From contig NZ_WHOS01000061.1 in the NCBI RefSeq assembly GCF_013340935.1, positions 1 to 43,339 of the forward strand: a DNA stretch of 43,339 bases, written 5' to 3'. Source of the stretch: Azospirillum melinis (GTDB lineage: Bacteria; Pseudomonadota; Alphaproteobacteria; Azospirillales; Azospirillaceae). Both the position numbers and the translations under genes were made by a program. Shown here piece after piece: positions 1 through 9,836 of the stretch; position 1 is the stretch's first letter, and every line of letters starts with the position of its first letter. Under the pieces are notes generated by a model. It was given only the letters and a program-made list of their open reading frames with translations, had not been told where the DNA came from and ran no database searches.

Positions 1-1
1 C

Positions 2-382
2 TGGGAGGAGCCGGATCCCGAACCGATGCCGCCGCCGCGTCCCGCCGCCCGGCGGCCGATGCCGGCCTTCGACGATTTCGAGGATGACGAGCCGCCCCCC
101 CCGCCGCGGCCGCGCCGCCGCGCGGTCGATCCGGATGCCGGGCTGATCTCCCGCCGGACGGCGGAGGATGCCTCGCACCACCTGACCCATCTGGCGCGTG
201 AGCTGGGCGACGACCTGTCCATCGGCCCGATGCCCATCGGCATCCGCACGGTGGAAGAGGTCGTGCGCGAACTGCTGAAGCCGCTGTTGAAGGAATGGCT
301 GGACGAGAATCTGCCGACGGTGGTCGAGCGGCTGGTCCAGCAGGAGATCGACCGCATGATCCGGCGGTCGCAGAAATTCTGA
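2..382 (+). CDS. popZ: PopZ-like polar organizing protein (DUF2497), 5' end outside window
   Basis: The reading frame is open from base 2, so the gene starts upstream and only its C-terminal ~126 residues are present. A proline-rich, acidic then basic linker (PPPPPRPRRR) is followed by a helical C-terminus (VVRELLKPLLKEWLDENLP, then ERLVQQEIDRM), which is the conserved oligomerisation region of DUF2497/PopZ proteins. In Caulobacter, PopZ forms a matrix at the cell pole that anchors ParB and the chromosome origin, and popZ lies next to valS, as here. The in-frame ATG at 26 is probably internal. The family assignment rests on the C-terminal helices and the synteny; the polar function is inferred from the family. 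Confidence 0.85.
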   Translation, partial: WEEPDPEPMPPPRPAARRPMPAFDDFEDDEPPPPPRPRRRAVDPDAGLISRRTAEDASHHLTHLARELGDDLSIGPMPIGIRTVEEVVRELLKPLLKEWLDENLPTVVERLVQQEIDRMIRRSQKF

Positions 383-442
383 TCCTGTCTTCCCGAGACC
401 CGCTTTTTTGATCCTTGGTTGAGACGTTTCTAGCGAAAGTTC

Positions 443-3097
443 GTGGTGATGTTGGAAAAGACGTACCGGCCCGCCGAGGTCGAGGAGAAGCACTACCGCC
501 TGTGGGAAGAGTCCGGCGCCTTTGCCGCTCAGCCGCAGGGGAACGGCAAGCCCTACACCATCATGATGCCGCCGCCGAACGTCACCGGCAGCCTGCACAT
601 GGGCCATGCGCTGACCTTCACCATCCAGGACGTGCTGACCCGCTACAACCGCATGCGCGGCCGCGACGCCCTGTGGCAGCCCGGCACCGACCATGCCGGC
701 ATCGCCACCCAGATGGTGGTGGAGCGCAATCTGGCGAAGGACGGCAAGACCCGCCACGATTTCGGCCGCGACGCCTTCATCGACAAAGTGTGGGAGTGGA
801 AGGCCGAATCGGGCGGCACCATCACCCGTCAGCTGCGCCGTCTGGGCGCCTCGCCCGACTGGCCGCGCGAACGCTTCACCATGGACGAGGGGCTGAGCCG
901 GGCCGTCCGCAAGGTGTTCGTCGAACTGCACCGCCAGGGGCTGATCTACAAGGACAAGCGGCTGGTCAACTGGGACCCGAAGCTGCACACCGCGATCTCC
1001 GACCTCGAGGTCGAGCAGAAGGAGATCAAGGGCAACCTCTGGCACTTCCGCTACCCCATCGACGGGGAGGAGGGGCGCTTCATCGTGGTCGCCACCACCC
1101 GTCCGGAAACCATGCTGGGCGACACCGGCGTGGCGGTGCATCCGGAGGATGAGCGCTACAAGGACCTGATCGGCAAGATGGTCCGCCTGCCGCTGGTCGG
1201 CCGCCTGATCCCCATCGTCGGCGACGAATATGCCGATCCGGAGACCGGCTCGGGTGCGGTGAAGATCACGCCGGCCCACGACTTCAACGACTTCGAGGTC
1301 GGGAAGCGCTGCGGGCTCGAACAGATCAACATCATGGATCGCGATGCCCGGCTGAACGACAATGTTCCCGAGGCCTACCGCGGGCTGGACCGTTACGAGG
1401 CGCGCAAGAAGGTTGTTGCCGAACTTGAAGCGCTGGAGCTTCTGGAGAAGATCGAGCCGCACACCCACATGGTCCCGCACGGTGACCGCTCCGGCGTCGC
1501 CATCGAGCCGTGGCTGACCGACCAGTGGTATGTCGATGCCGCGACCCTGGCGAAGCCTGCCATCGAGGCGGTGGAGACCGGCAAGACGGTGTTCGTGCCC
1601 AAGCAGTGGGAGAACACCTATTTCGAATGGATGCGCAACATCCAGCCATGGTGCATCAGCCGCCAGATCTGGTGGGGGCATCAGATCCCGGCCTGGTACG
1701 GTCCGGACGGCATCTTCTTCGTCGAGGAGACCGAGGAGGAGGCGCGCGCTGCTGCGAAGGCGCATTACGGCAGCGATGTCGAGCTGACGCGCGATGCCGA
1801 CGTGCTGGACACGTGGTTCTCGTCGGCGCTGTGGCCCTTCTCGACGCTTGGCTGGCCGGACCAGACGCCTGAGCTGGACCGCTACTACCCGACCGACGTG
1901 CTGGTGACCGGCTTCGACATCATCTTCTTCTGGGTCGCCCGGATGATGATGATGGGCCTGCACTTCATGAAGGACGTGCCTTTCCGCACCGTCTACATCC
2001 ACGCCCTTGTCCGCGACGAGAAGGGCCAGAAGATGTCGAAGTCGAAGGGCAACGTCATCGATCCGCTGGAGATCATCGACCAGTACGGCACCGATGCGCT
2101 GCGCTTCACCCTGTCGGCGATGGCCGCGCAGGGCCGCGACATCAAGCTGGCGGTGAACCGGGTCGAGGGCTACCGCAACTTCGCCACCAAGCTGTGGAAC
2201 GCCGCCCGCTACTGCCAGATGAACGGCTGCGATCCGGTCGCCGGCTACAAGCCGGTCGGGCTGACGCAGACGGTCAACCGCTGGATCGTCGGCGCGCTGG
2301 CCGATGCGGCGAAGAAGGTCGCCGAATCGATCGACGCCTACAAGTTCAACGAGGCCGCCGGTGCCGCCTACCAGTTCACCTGGGGCACCTTCTGCGACTG
2401 GTACATGGAGTTCACCAAGCCGATCCTCGCCGGCACCGACGAGGCGGCGAAGGCGGAAACGCGGGCGACCACCGCCTGGGTGCTCGACCAGATCCTGCAC
2501 ATCCTGCATCCGCTGATGCCCTTCATCACCGAAGAGCTGTGGGAGCAGCTGTCGCCGGCCCGCGCCAACCGGCTGATCTCGGCTGAATGGCCGGAGTTCG
2601 CCGCCGACAGCGTCGATCCGGCGTCGCGCGACGAGATGGATTGGGTTGTGCGGCTGATCACCTCGGTCCGCTCCATGCGGTCGGAGATGAACGTCCCGCC
2701 GGCGGCGCAGATCGAGCTGAAGCTGAAGGATCCGAACCCGGTCAGCCTCACGCGGCTGGACACCCACCGCGACCTGATCCTGCGCATGGCGCGGCTGTCG
2801 AGCGTAGAGCCGCTCCAGGGCGATGTGCCGAAGAGCAGCGTCCAGGCGGTGCTGGACGAGACGACGCTGGTTCTGCCCCTGGAAGGCATCGTCGATCTCG
2901 ACAAGGAGAAGGCGCGCCTGTCCAAGGAGATCGACAAGCTGAGCGGCGAGATCAAGAAGATCGACGCCAAGCTGTCGAACGAGCAGTTCGTCGCCAAGGC
3001 TCCGGAAGAAGTGATCGAGGAGCAGCGCGACCGCCGCGAGGCCGCCGATCAGGCCCGCGACAAGCTGCAGAAGGCGCTGGAGATGCTGGCCGGCTGA
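443..3097 (+). CDS. valS: Valyl-tRNA synthetase
   Basis: Class I aminoacyl-tRNA synthetase that charges tRNA-Val in the cytoplasm. The HIGH-type signature HMGH is at residues 52-55 after PPPNVTGSL, and the KMSKS signature is at 530-534. The segment with TTRPETMLGDTGVAVHP is the editing (CP1) domain. The end is a charged coiled coil (about 810-880, rich in K/E/R) typical of ValRS. The length of 884 residues is normal for the shorter ValRS class. The chosen GTG at 443 is followed two codons later by ATG at 449, which is an equally plausible start; neither has a strong ribosome binding site. It lies 60 bases after popZ and converges on the small oxidase gene at 3144. Confidence 0.97.
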   Translation: MVMLEKTYRPAEVEEKHYRLWEESGAFAAQPQGNGKPYTIMMPPPNVTGSLHMGHALTFTIQDVLTRYNRMRGRDALWQPGTDHAGIATQMVVERNLAKDGKTRHDFGRDAFIDKVWEWKAESGGTITRQLRRLGASPDWPRERFTMDEGLSRAVRKVFVELHRQGLIYKDKRLVNWDPKLHTAISDLEVEQKEIKGNLWHFRYPIDGEEGRFIVVATTRPETMLGDTGVAVHPEDERYKDLIGKMVRLPLVGRLIPIVGDEYADPETGSGAVKITPAHDFNDFEVGKRCGLEQINIMDRDARLNDNVPEAYRGLDRYEARKKVVAELEALELLEKIEPHTHMVPHGDRSGVAIEPWLTDQWYVDAATLAKPAIEAVETGKTVFVPKQWENTYFEWMRNIQPWCISRQIWWGHQIPAWYGPDGIFFVEETEEEARAAAKAHYGSDVELTRDADVLDTWFSSALWPFSTLGWPDQTPELDRYYPTDVLVTGFDIIFFWVARMMMMGLHFMKDVPFRTVYIHALVRDEKGQKMSKSKGNVIDPLEIIDQYGTDALRFTLSAMAAQGRDIKLAVNRVEGYRNFATKLWNAARYCQMNGCDPVAGYKPVGLTQTVNRWIVGALADAAKKVAESIDAYKFNEAAGAAYQFTWGTFCDWYMEFTKPILAGTDEAAKAETRATTAWVLDQILHILHPLMPFITEELWEQLSPARANRLISAEWPEFAADSVDPASRDEMDWVVRLITSVRSMRSEMNVPPAAQIELKLKDPNPVSLTRLDTHRDLILRMARLSSVEPLQGDVPKSSVQAVLDETTLVLPLEGIVDLDKEKARLSKEIDKLSGEIKKIDAKLSNEQFVAKAPEEVIEEQRDRREAADQARDKLQKALEMLAG

Positions 3098-3102
3098 TGT
3101 GT

Positions 3103-3134
3103 GGGGAGGGGGCTTCGTTACAGGCCCCCTTCCC
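3103..3134. terminator. Hairpin between convergent valS and cytochrome oxidase subunit IV gene
   Basis: An 11-bp stem (3103-3113 with 3124-3134, one G-T wobble) encloses a 10-base loop. It sits between two convergent stop codons, 6 bases after the valS stop. There is no T-run on either side, so it is a candidate bidirectional terminator rather than a textbook one. Confidence 0.45.
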
Positions 3135-3143
3135 ATCCGTCCG

Positions 3144-3287
3144 CTACAGCGTGAAGATCGCCAGCAGCACCAGCACCGCGATGACCCCGGCGATGCTGAG
3201 CTTCATGAATTTGGTGAAGGCGATCCATGTCGCCTGATGTGAGCGGACGGTCTCCGCACTGACCGGGTTGGGACTCACGGCCGCCAT
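3144..3287 (-). CDS. aa3-type cytochrome c oxidase subunit IV
   Basis: A 47-residue protein with a short soluble N-terminus, then the conserved HQATWIAFTKFMK segment (HxxTWxxFxK pattern) and one transmembrane helix (about residues 28-46). This is the pattern of the bacterial aa3-type cytochrome c oxidase subunit IV family, a small accessory helix of the terminal oxidase in the inner membrane. The start at 3287 is chosen because GGAGGG lies 9 bases upstream; longer in-frame extensions lack such a site and add non-conserved sequence. The main oxidase operon is not in the window. In many alphaproteobacteria this gene is likewise separate from it. Confidence 0.85.
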   Translation of the reverse strand: MAAVSPNPVSAETVRSHQATWIAFTKFMKLSIAGVIAVLVLLAIFTL

Positions 3288-3411
3288 ATCGATCAACCCT
3301 CCAACAGTTTCTTTTGCCCGCAAATTTTGACGCGGATGCACAGAAACGCAACAGATTCCGAGTGGAACCGTCAACCATGCCGGAAGGGTGGTGATCGGAA
3401 GGGACGGGCCC

Positions 3412-4077
3412 CTAGAGTGGCGGGTTCAGTGGCGGGTTCACCAGGGCCGCGAGGTCCGGAACCGGACCGTCGATCCGCACCAGATCGCCATCGACTCGGG
3501 CACGGCCTTCGGCGATCAGGCGGACGGCATGCGGATAGAGCCTGTGTTCCGACAAAAGGACGCGGTCGGCCAGGCTGTGGCCGTCGTCGCCGGGCAGGAC
3601 CGGTACCGCCGCCTGGGCGATGATCGGACCCTCGTCCATTTCCGGACGCACATAATGCACGGTGCAGCCATGGAAGCGGACGCCGGCAGCCAGCGCCCGC
3701 TCATGGGTGTCCAGGCCCTTGAAGGAAGGCAGCAGGGACGGGTGGATGTTGATGAGCGCATTGTGCCATTGCCCGACGAACCAGGGCGACAGCAGGCGCA
3801 TGAAGCCGGCAAGGCAGACCAATTGGACACCAGCCTCGCGCAGAGCGGCATCCATCGCCGCCTCGAAGGCCGGCTTGTTGCCGGGATAGTCGCGGTGGTC
3901 GACCACTGTGGTGGCGATCCCGGCGCCGGATGCACGTTCAAGGCCGAAGGCATCGGCCTTGTTGGACAGCACAAGCGCGATCTCGGCCGGGAAACCCGGC
4001 GCGGCGCAGGCGTCGATCAACGCCTGCAGATTGCTGCCGCGCCCCGAGATCAGGACGCCGAGCTTCAACTTGCTCAT
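3412..4077 (-). CDS. purN: Phosphoribosylglycinamide formyltransferase
   Basis: Transfers the formyl group of 10-formyl-THF to GAR in step three of purine synthesis. Seen: GRGSN at residues 12-16 (phosphate binding) and the N-H-D catalytic set N110, H112 and D148 in NIHPSLLPSFKG and PEMDEG. The product is 221 residues. I chose ATG 4077 because AAGGA lies 7 bases upstream; a TTG six bases earlier is also in frame. It lies 21 bases after purM on the same strand, the usual purM-purN pair. The extreme C-terminus carries a 12-bp in-frame tandem duplication, listed separately. Confidence 0.96.
   Translation of the reverse strand: MSKLKLGVLISGRGSNLQALIDACAAPGFPAEIALVLSNKADAFGLERASGAGIATTVVDHRDYPGNKPAFEAAMDAALREAGVQLVCLAGFMRLLSPWFVGQWHNALINIHPSLLPSFKGLDTHERALAAGVRFHGCTVHYVRPEMDEGPIIAQAAVPVLPGDDGHSLADRVLLSEHRLYPHAVRLIAEGRARVDGDLVRIDGPVPDLAALVNPPLNPPL
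3416..3439. repeat. 12-bp tandem duplication at the 3' end of purN
   Basis: Two perfect head-to-tail copies of AGTGGCGGGTTC (3416-3427 and 3428-3439) lie just inside the purN stop codon. Being 12 bases they keep the frame and give the tail NPPL-NPPL. Slipped-strand duplication in a tolerant C-terminal tail is the simple explanation. Confidence 0.9.
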
Positions 4078-4098
4078 CAACAAATCCTTAGGCGTCCC

Positions 4099-5160
<1,062 letters not shown>

Positions 5161-5257
5161 GTTATAGGACTGGGTGCTGATGGTATCCTCGCTTGGGCTG
5201 AGCTATATACCGGGCCTTGGGCTCGGGCCGAACATACTCGAATCGGAAGGCTTTGCA

Positions 5258-6640
5258 ATGCTCCACCGCCGCCGCGCGCCGCTCCTCGCCGGTCTTGCTG
5301 CCATGTCCACCGCTCTGGTCGTGTCGATGACCGGGCCGGCCGGGGCGCAGACCGGTTCTCCGCCGCCGGCCGCCGTCTCCGCCGCCACCTCCGCTGCCGC
5401 CGCCCCGTCCGCTGCAGACCCCTTCGCGGTGTCCGGCGTCCGGGTCGACATCAACGGCAGCAATCCGACCACCGTACGCGATCAGGCGATCCGCGAGGCG
5501 CAGGCCAAGGCCTGGGCGGAGCTGTACCGCCGGCTCGTTCCCGGCGGCGGCAACCCTCCGCGCCTGTCCGACGGCGAGATCGCCAAGCTGGTCCAGGGCT
5601 TCGAGATCGACGAGGAGAAGGTGTCGGCCAGCCGCTATGTCGGTGCCATCACCGTGCGGTTCCGGCCCAATGCGGTGCGCGATGCCCTCGGGCAGAGCGG
5701 CGGTGCCGCCCAGTATGTGGAGCCGCCGTCGCGGCCCTTCGTCATCCTGCCGGTGACGCTGACTGACGGGCGCACCATCCTGTGGCAGGACCGCACCCCC
5801 TGGCGCGCGGCCTGGGAGGCGCGGCAGCCCGCCGCCTCGCTGGTGCCGCTGGTGGTGCCGGACGGAGAACTGTCCGATGCCCAGGCGATCAGCGGCGAGG
5901 ATGCCGTCGCCGGCAATGCCGACGCGCTTGCCCGCATCGCCCAGGCCTACAAGGCCGGCGGAGTGGTCGTCGCCCGCACCGATCTTCCGGCCAACGGCCC
6001 CGATCCGGCCCGCGGCCTGACGGTCGACGTCACGCGCTACGGGCTTGACGGCACGCGCGAGAACCAGACGGTGCAGGTCAAGGGCGGCGGCACCGCCGAC
6101 GAGCTGCTGAACCGCGCCGTCGCGTCGGTCGGCACCCAGGTCGACGATTCGTGGAAGCGCGAGCACACCACTGCCACCGGGCCGGAGCAGAACACCCTCG
6201 TCCGCGTGCCGCTGACCGCGGTGAACGACTGGGTGGAAACGCGCAAGCGGCTGTCCGCCGTCAATGCGGTGACCCGCAACACCCTGATGTCGATCACCCG
6301 CAGCGAGGCGCTGGTCACCTTGACCTATCGCGGTGCGCCGGAGCAACTGGCCCAGGCGCTCGCCCGCCAGGATCTGGGGTTCACGCATGCCGCGCCGCCC
6401 GTCGCCGCCCCTGTTGCCGCCGGTTACCCCGCGCTGCCGGTTCCCTCGGCTGACTGGCAACTGACGCTGCTGCCGCGCGGGTCGGGTGCCGCGTCGGCCG
6501 GTGCCGTTCCGTCCGCGGCTTCGCCGATGGCCTCCCCGACGTCTCTGGCGCCGTCGGCGCCGATGGATGCGGGTGCCGTGGGCACGATGGGCGCCCCGCC
6601 GCGCAACCTGGGAACGCTGCCGGCGAAGAGCGCGCCGTGA
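5258..6640 (+). CDS. DUF2066 domain-containing exported protein
   Basis: A 460-residue protein with an N-terminal signal sequence (basic MLHRRR, hydrophobic stretch to residue ~27, then the AGAQ cleavage region), so it is probably periplasmic or envelope-attached. The segment VSGVRVDINGSNPTTVRDQAI followed by QAKAWAELYRRLVP matches DUF2066, a family of unknown function. The C-terminus is low-complexity, rich in Ala, Pro and Ser. ATG 5258 is chosen because GGAAGG sits 7 bases upstream and the signal peptide starts there; the frame is open further upstream from 5174. Its stop overlaps the next start (GTGA), so it heads a translationally coupled operon with the phosphatidyltransferase, permease and hdaA genes. 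Confidence 0.82.
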   Translation: MLHRRRAPLLAGLAAMSTALVVSMTGPAGAQTGSPPPAAVSAATSAAAAPSAADPFAVSGVRVDINGSNPTTVRDQAIREAQAKAWAELYRRLVPGGGNPPRLSDGEIAKLVQGFEIDEEKVSASRYVGAITVRFRPNAVRDALGQSGGAAQYVEPPSRPFVILPVTLTDGRTILWQDRTPWRAAWEARQPAASLVPLVVPDGELSDAQAISGEDAVAGNADALARIAQAYKAGGVVVARTDLPANGPDPARGLTVDVTRYGLDGTRENQTVQVKGGGTADELLNRAVASVGTQVDDSWKREHTTATGPEQNTLVRVPLTAVNDWVETRKRLSAVNAVTRNTLMSITRSEALVTLTYRGAPEQLAQALARQDLGFTHAAPPVAAPVAAGYPALPVPSADWQLTLLPRGSGAASAGAVPSAASPMASPTSLAPSAPMDAGAVGTMGAPPRNLGTLPAKSAP

Positions 6641-7197
6641 GCGTACCCAACATCATCACGTTCCTGCGCATCGTGGCGGTTCCGGCCGCGATGTACATGA
6701 TCCTCACCGGCAGGATGGAGTGGGCCTTCGCCCTCTTCGTCGCCGCCGGCCTGTCCGATGCGCTGGACGGCGCCATCGCCCGCATGTTCCGCGCGCGTAC
6801 GGTGCTCGGCGGCTATCTCGATCCGCTGGCCGACAAGGCGCTGATCGTCGGGGTGTACATCGCCCTGGCCTGGGTCGGCACCATCCCGTTGTGGCTGGCT
6901 ATGATGGTGGTGTTCCGCGACATCATGATCATCGGCGGCGTCATCCTGCTGTTCACGCTGAAGGAGACGCTGGCGATGCAGCCGCTCTACATCAGCAAGG
7001 TGAACACGGTGGTGCAGATCGCGCTGGCCGCCGCCGTGCTGGCGCCGCCGGCCCTGGGGCTGCCGGACATCCACCTGTATGGCTGGGAGCTGGTCGAGGT
7101 GCTGGTGTACGTCTGCACGGTGACGACGGTGCTGTCCGGTGTGCTGTACGCCCGGCGCGGCGCCCTGCTGTTCAACCGGCTCGGCGGCGTTCCGTGA
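6637..7197 (+). CDS. CDP-alcohol phosphatidyltransferase family protein
   Basis: Integral membrane enzyme that joins a CDP-diacylglycerol phosphatidyl group to an alcohol. The full signature D-x2-DG-x2-AR-x8-G-x3-D-x3-D is seen at D41, D44, G45, A48, R49, G58, D62 and D66. Several hydrophobic helices follow; length is 186 residues. PgsA (phosphatidylglycerophosphate synthase) and type II cardiolipin synthase share this motif, so the alcohol acceptor cannot be fixed from sequence reading alone. It starts with GTG inside the upstream stop (GTGA, 4-bp overlap) and its own stop overlaps the next GTG in the same way, which indicates translational coupling. Confidence 0.9.
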   Translation: MSVPNIITFLRIVAVPAAMYMILTGRMEWAFALFVAAGLSDALDGAIARMFRARTVLGGYLDPLADKALIVGVYIALAWVGTIPLWLAMMVVFRDIMIIGGVILLFTLKETLAMQPLYISKVNTVVQIALAAAVLAPPALGLPDIHLYGWELVEVLVYVCTVTTVLSGVLYARRGALLFNRLGGVP

Positions 7198-8261
7198 CGC
7201 CGGCCAAGCAGCTCCGCTTCTGGCTGATCGGCTTGGGGCTGTTCGTTCTGGCGCTGTGGCTGCTGGCTGACATGCTGCTGCCCTTCGTGGTCGGGCTGGC
7301 CATCGCCTATCTGCTCGACCCCGCGGTAGACAGGCTTGAGGCGGCGGGGCTGCCGCGTTGGCTCGGCACCACGCTCGTGCTGCTTGGCTTCGTGCTGGTC
7401 ATGGTGCTGATGGCGCTGCTTCTGCTGCCGCTGGTGCAGGGGCAGGTCTCCCATCTGCTGGAGGTGCTGCCGAATTATGCGACTCTGGCGAAGGAACGGC
7501 TGATCCCGGCGCTGAACCGCTTCATCCACCGCCTGCCGGCCGACGATGTCGAGCGGCTGCGCGCTGCCGCCGGCAATTATGCCGGAGAGGTGGCGGGGCT
7601 GGTCGGGCGCGTCGTCACACGCATTCTGTCGGGCGGGCTGGCGTTGTTCGACATCGTCACCCTGATGTTCATCACCCCCGTCGTCGCCTTCTATATGATG
7701 CGCGACTGGGACCTGATGGTGGGAAAGGTCGATTCGTGGCTGCCGCGCCAACATGTCGAGACGGTGCGCGAGCAGGCGCGAGAGGTGAACGTCACCTTGT
7801 CCGGTTTCGTGCGCGGACAGGCAACAGTCTGCGTCGTGCTCGGCGTCTTCTATGCACTGGCGCTGTCGGCGGCGGGGCTGGATTTCGGGCTGGTGATCGG
7901 CCTGATGGCCGGGCTCCTGTCTTTCATCCCCTATGTCGGCACTCTGTTCGGCTTCTTCGCCAGCACCGGCCTTGCCCTGCTGCAGTTCGACGAGTTCTGG
8001 CGTGTCGCCATCGTCATCGGCATCTTCCTGTTCGGGCAGGCGGTGGAAGGCAATGTCCTGACGCCGAAGCTGGTGGGCGACAAGGTAGGGCTGCATGCGG
8101 TGTGGGTGATGTTCGCCCTGCTGGCGGGAGGCAGCCTGTTCGGATTTGTCGGCGTGCTGCTGGCGGTTCCGGTGGCTGCGGTGATCGGCGTGTTGACCCG
8201 CTTCGCCTTGCGACAGTATCTCTCGAGCCCGTACTACCGCGGCACTGACGCGGAACGCTGA
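7194..8261 (+). CDS. AI-2E/PerM family transporter
   Basis: A 355-residue polytopic membrane protein. Two N-terminal helices (LIGLGLFVLALWLLADMLLP and the following VVGLAIAYLLDPAVDRL) are followed by a soluble segment and a C-terminal bundle of four to five helices containing FIPYVGTLFGFF and EGNVLTPKLVGDKVGLHAVWV. These are the conserved features of the AI-2E/PerM (UPF0118) family. The family includes AI-2 exporters and Na+/H+ antiporters, so the substrate is unknown. It starts with GTG at 7194 in a 4-bp overlap with the preceding gene. hdaA follows after 13 bases, a neighbour order seen in many alphaproteobacteria. Confidence 0.88.
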   Translation: MTPAKQLRFWLIGLGLFVLALWLLADMLLPFVVGLAIAYLLDPAVDRLEAAGLPRWLGTTLVLLGFVLVMVLMALLLLPLVQGQVSHLLEVLPNYATLAKERLIPALNRFIHRLPADDVERLRAAAGNYAGEVAGLVGRVVTRILSGGLALFDIVTLMFITPVVAFYMMRDWDLMVGKVDSWLPRQHVETVREQAREVNVTLSGFVRGQATVCVVLGVFYALALSAAGLDFGLVIGLMAGLLSFIPYVGTLFGFFASTGLALLQFDEFWRVAIVIGIFLFGQAVEGNVLTPKLVGDKVGLHAVWVMFALLAGGSLFGFVGVLLAVPVAAVIGVLTRFALRQYLSSPYYRGTDAER

Positions 8262-8274
8262 TGGGTGTGTCCGC

Positions 8275-8997
8275 ATGAGCTTGCCGGCGCAGATACCGCT
8301 CGACCTCGGGCACCGGACGGCGATGGGCTGCGAGGACTTCCTTGTCGCACCCAGCAACGCCGATGCCGTGGCGTGGCTGGACCGCTGGCCGTCCTGGCCG
8401 GCACCGGCGCTGACGCTGTACGGACCCGCCGGCTGCGGCAAGACCCACCTGTCCCAGGTCTGGCGCGCCCGCAGCCATGCCCTGGTGACCCGCGGCGATG
8501 CCCTCGAGTCGGCAACGGTGCCGTCCCTGCTGGCCCCCGCCAATGCCGTGGTCGTCGAGGATGCCGACATGGTTGCCGGAAAGCCGGAGCGGGAACAGGC
8601 GTTGTTCCATCTCTACAACCTCGCCCGCGAACAGCGGGGCCATCTGCTGCTGCTGTCACGCAAGGCGCCGTCGCACTGGCGGACGAAGCTTCCCGATCTG
8701 CGGTCGCGCATCAAGGGCGCGCCGGCGGTCGAGGTCCGGCCGCCCGACGACGCGCTGCTCGCCGCGGTTCTGGTCAAGCTGTTCGCCGACCGCCAGTTGC
8801 GGCCGGGGATGGAGGTCATCACCTATCTGCTGGCGCGGATGGAGCGGTCGCTCGATTTCGCCCGCCGTCTGGTGGCGGCGCTGGACCATGCGTCGCTGGC
8901 TGCCCATCGCGGCGTGACCGTGCCGTTGGCCCGGGAAGTCCTTTCGGAACTGCAACGGACGGAACCGCAACGATCCGGTTCCAAAACGACCCTCTGA
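8275..8997 (+). CDS. hdaA: HdaA-like DnaA-related replication regulator
   Basis: A 240-residue AAA+ protein resembling DnaA domain III without the DNA-binding domain. An N-terminal QIPLDL (residues 6-11) resembles the sliding-clamp binding motif of Hda proteins. Walker A is GPAGCGKT at 50-57 and a Walker B-like VVVEDAD ends at 98. In Caulobacter, HdaA with the beta clamp stimulates ATP hydrolysis by DnaA and prevents re-initiation of replication; that role is inferred here. Start ATG 8275 places the clamp motif at the extreme N-terminus, as expected for Hda. It is the fourth gene of the run starting at 5258. Confidence 0.88.
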   Translation: MSLPAQIPLDLGHRTAMGCEDFLVAPSNADAVAWLDRWPSWPAPALTLYGPAGCGKTHLSQVWRARSHALVTRGDALESATVPSLLAPANAVVVEDADMVAGKPEREQALFHLYNLAREQRGHLLLLSRKAPSHWRTKLPDLRSRIKGAPAVEVRPPDDALLAAVLVKLFADRQLRPGMEVITYLLARMERSLDFARRLVAALDHASLAAHRGVTVPLAREVLSELQRTEPQRSGSKTTL

Positions 8998-9020
8998 CAC
9001 CGACAAGGGAAGAGACGACC

Positions 9021-9800
9021 ATGGATTTGGGTATCGCCGGCCGCCGTGCCATCGTCTGCGCCGCCAGCAAGGGGCTGGGCCGCGCCTGCGCCTTCGCGTT
9101 GGCCCGCGAGGGCGTGCATGTCACCCTGACCGCCCGCAACGCCGATGCGCTGGAGGCGACCGCCGAGGAGATCCGCAAGGCGACCGGCGTCACCGTCACC
9201 ACCGCCGCTGGAGACATCTCGACGGAGGAGGGGCGGGCCGCGGCGCTCGCCGCCTGCCCGGAGCCGGACATCCTGATCAACAACGCCGGCGGCCCGCCGC
9301 CGGGCGACTTCCACGACTGGGACCGCGAGGATTGGATTCGCGCGCTGGACGCCAACATGCTGACGCCGATCTTCCTGATCAAGGCGACGGTGGACGGCAT
9401 GATGTCACGGGGGTTCGGCCGGATCGTCAACATCACCTCGGCCGCGGTGAAGGCGCCGATCCCGATTCTGGGTTTGTCGAACGGTGCCCGCACCGGTCTG
9501 ACCGGCTTCGTCGCCGGCCTGTCGCGCCAGACGGTGAAGCACAACGTCACCATCAACAACCTGCTGCCCGGCCCCTTCGAAACCGACCGCTTGCGCAAAA
9601 CGATGGAAGGCGGTGCCAAGGCCGGCGGACGCAGCATCGACGAAGAGATGGAACTGCGCCGCAAGTCGAATCCCTCCGGCCGATTCGGCGATCCGGAGGA
9701 ATTCGGGGCTGCCTGTGCCTTTCTTTGTGCAGCAAGCTCCGGTTTCATGACCGGGCAGAACATCCTTTTGGATGGCGGAGCCTTCCCCGGCACGATGTAA
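9021..9800 (+). CDS. SDR-family protein (BKR-like) without the catalytic Tyr-Lys pair
   Basis: A 259-residue Rossmann-fold protein. The cofactor loop reads ASKGLGRA instead of TGxxxGxG. NNAGG is present (residues 87-91) and the catalytic Ser is S140 in NITSAAV. At the positions of the usual YxxxK it has S153 and R157 (GLSNGAR). The GGAFPGT C-terminus is normal. This departure matches an SDR subgroup annotated as BKR-like without a perfect cofactor motif or tetrad, so it is probably a subfamily trait and not a lesion. The start ATG 9021 has GGGAAGAGA upstream. It is 23 bases after hdaA and may be in the same operon. Substrate unknown. Confidence 0.85.
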   Translation: MDLGIAGRRAIVCAASKGLGRACAFALAREGVHVTLTARNADALEATAEEIRKATGVTVTTAAGDISTEEGRAAALAACPEPDILINNAGGPPPGDFHDWDREDWIRALDANMLTPIFLIKATVDGMMSRGFGRIVNITSAAVKAPIPILGLSNGARTGLTGFVAGLSRQTVKHNVTINNLLPGPFETDRLRKTMEGGAKAGGRSIDEEMELRRKSNPSGRFGDPEEFGAACAFLCAASSGFMTGQNILLDGGAFPGTM

Positions 9801-9813
9801 CCTGCGGTATCGG

Positions 9814-9836
9814 GAGACGGGCCGCTGCCGCGTCTC
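9814..9836 (+). terminator. Weak hairpin after the SDR gene
   Basis: GAGACG (9814-9819) can pair with CGTCTC (9831-9836) shortly after the SDR stop, with GC-rich loop sequence and a mildly T-rich downstream tract (AAGTTTGTCTC). It could end the 5258-9800 operon. The rest of 9837-10017 holds no gene that I can support; it probably contains the MarR gene promoter. Confidence 0.3.

Noticed and set aside
6987..8570. 527-codon open frame antisense to the AI-2E transporter
   Set aside because: Composition (Gln, His, Arg) is typical of antisense frames; the plus strand encodes recognisable membrane proteins.
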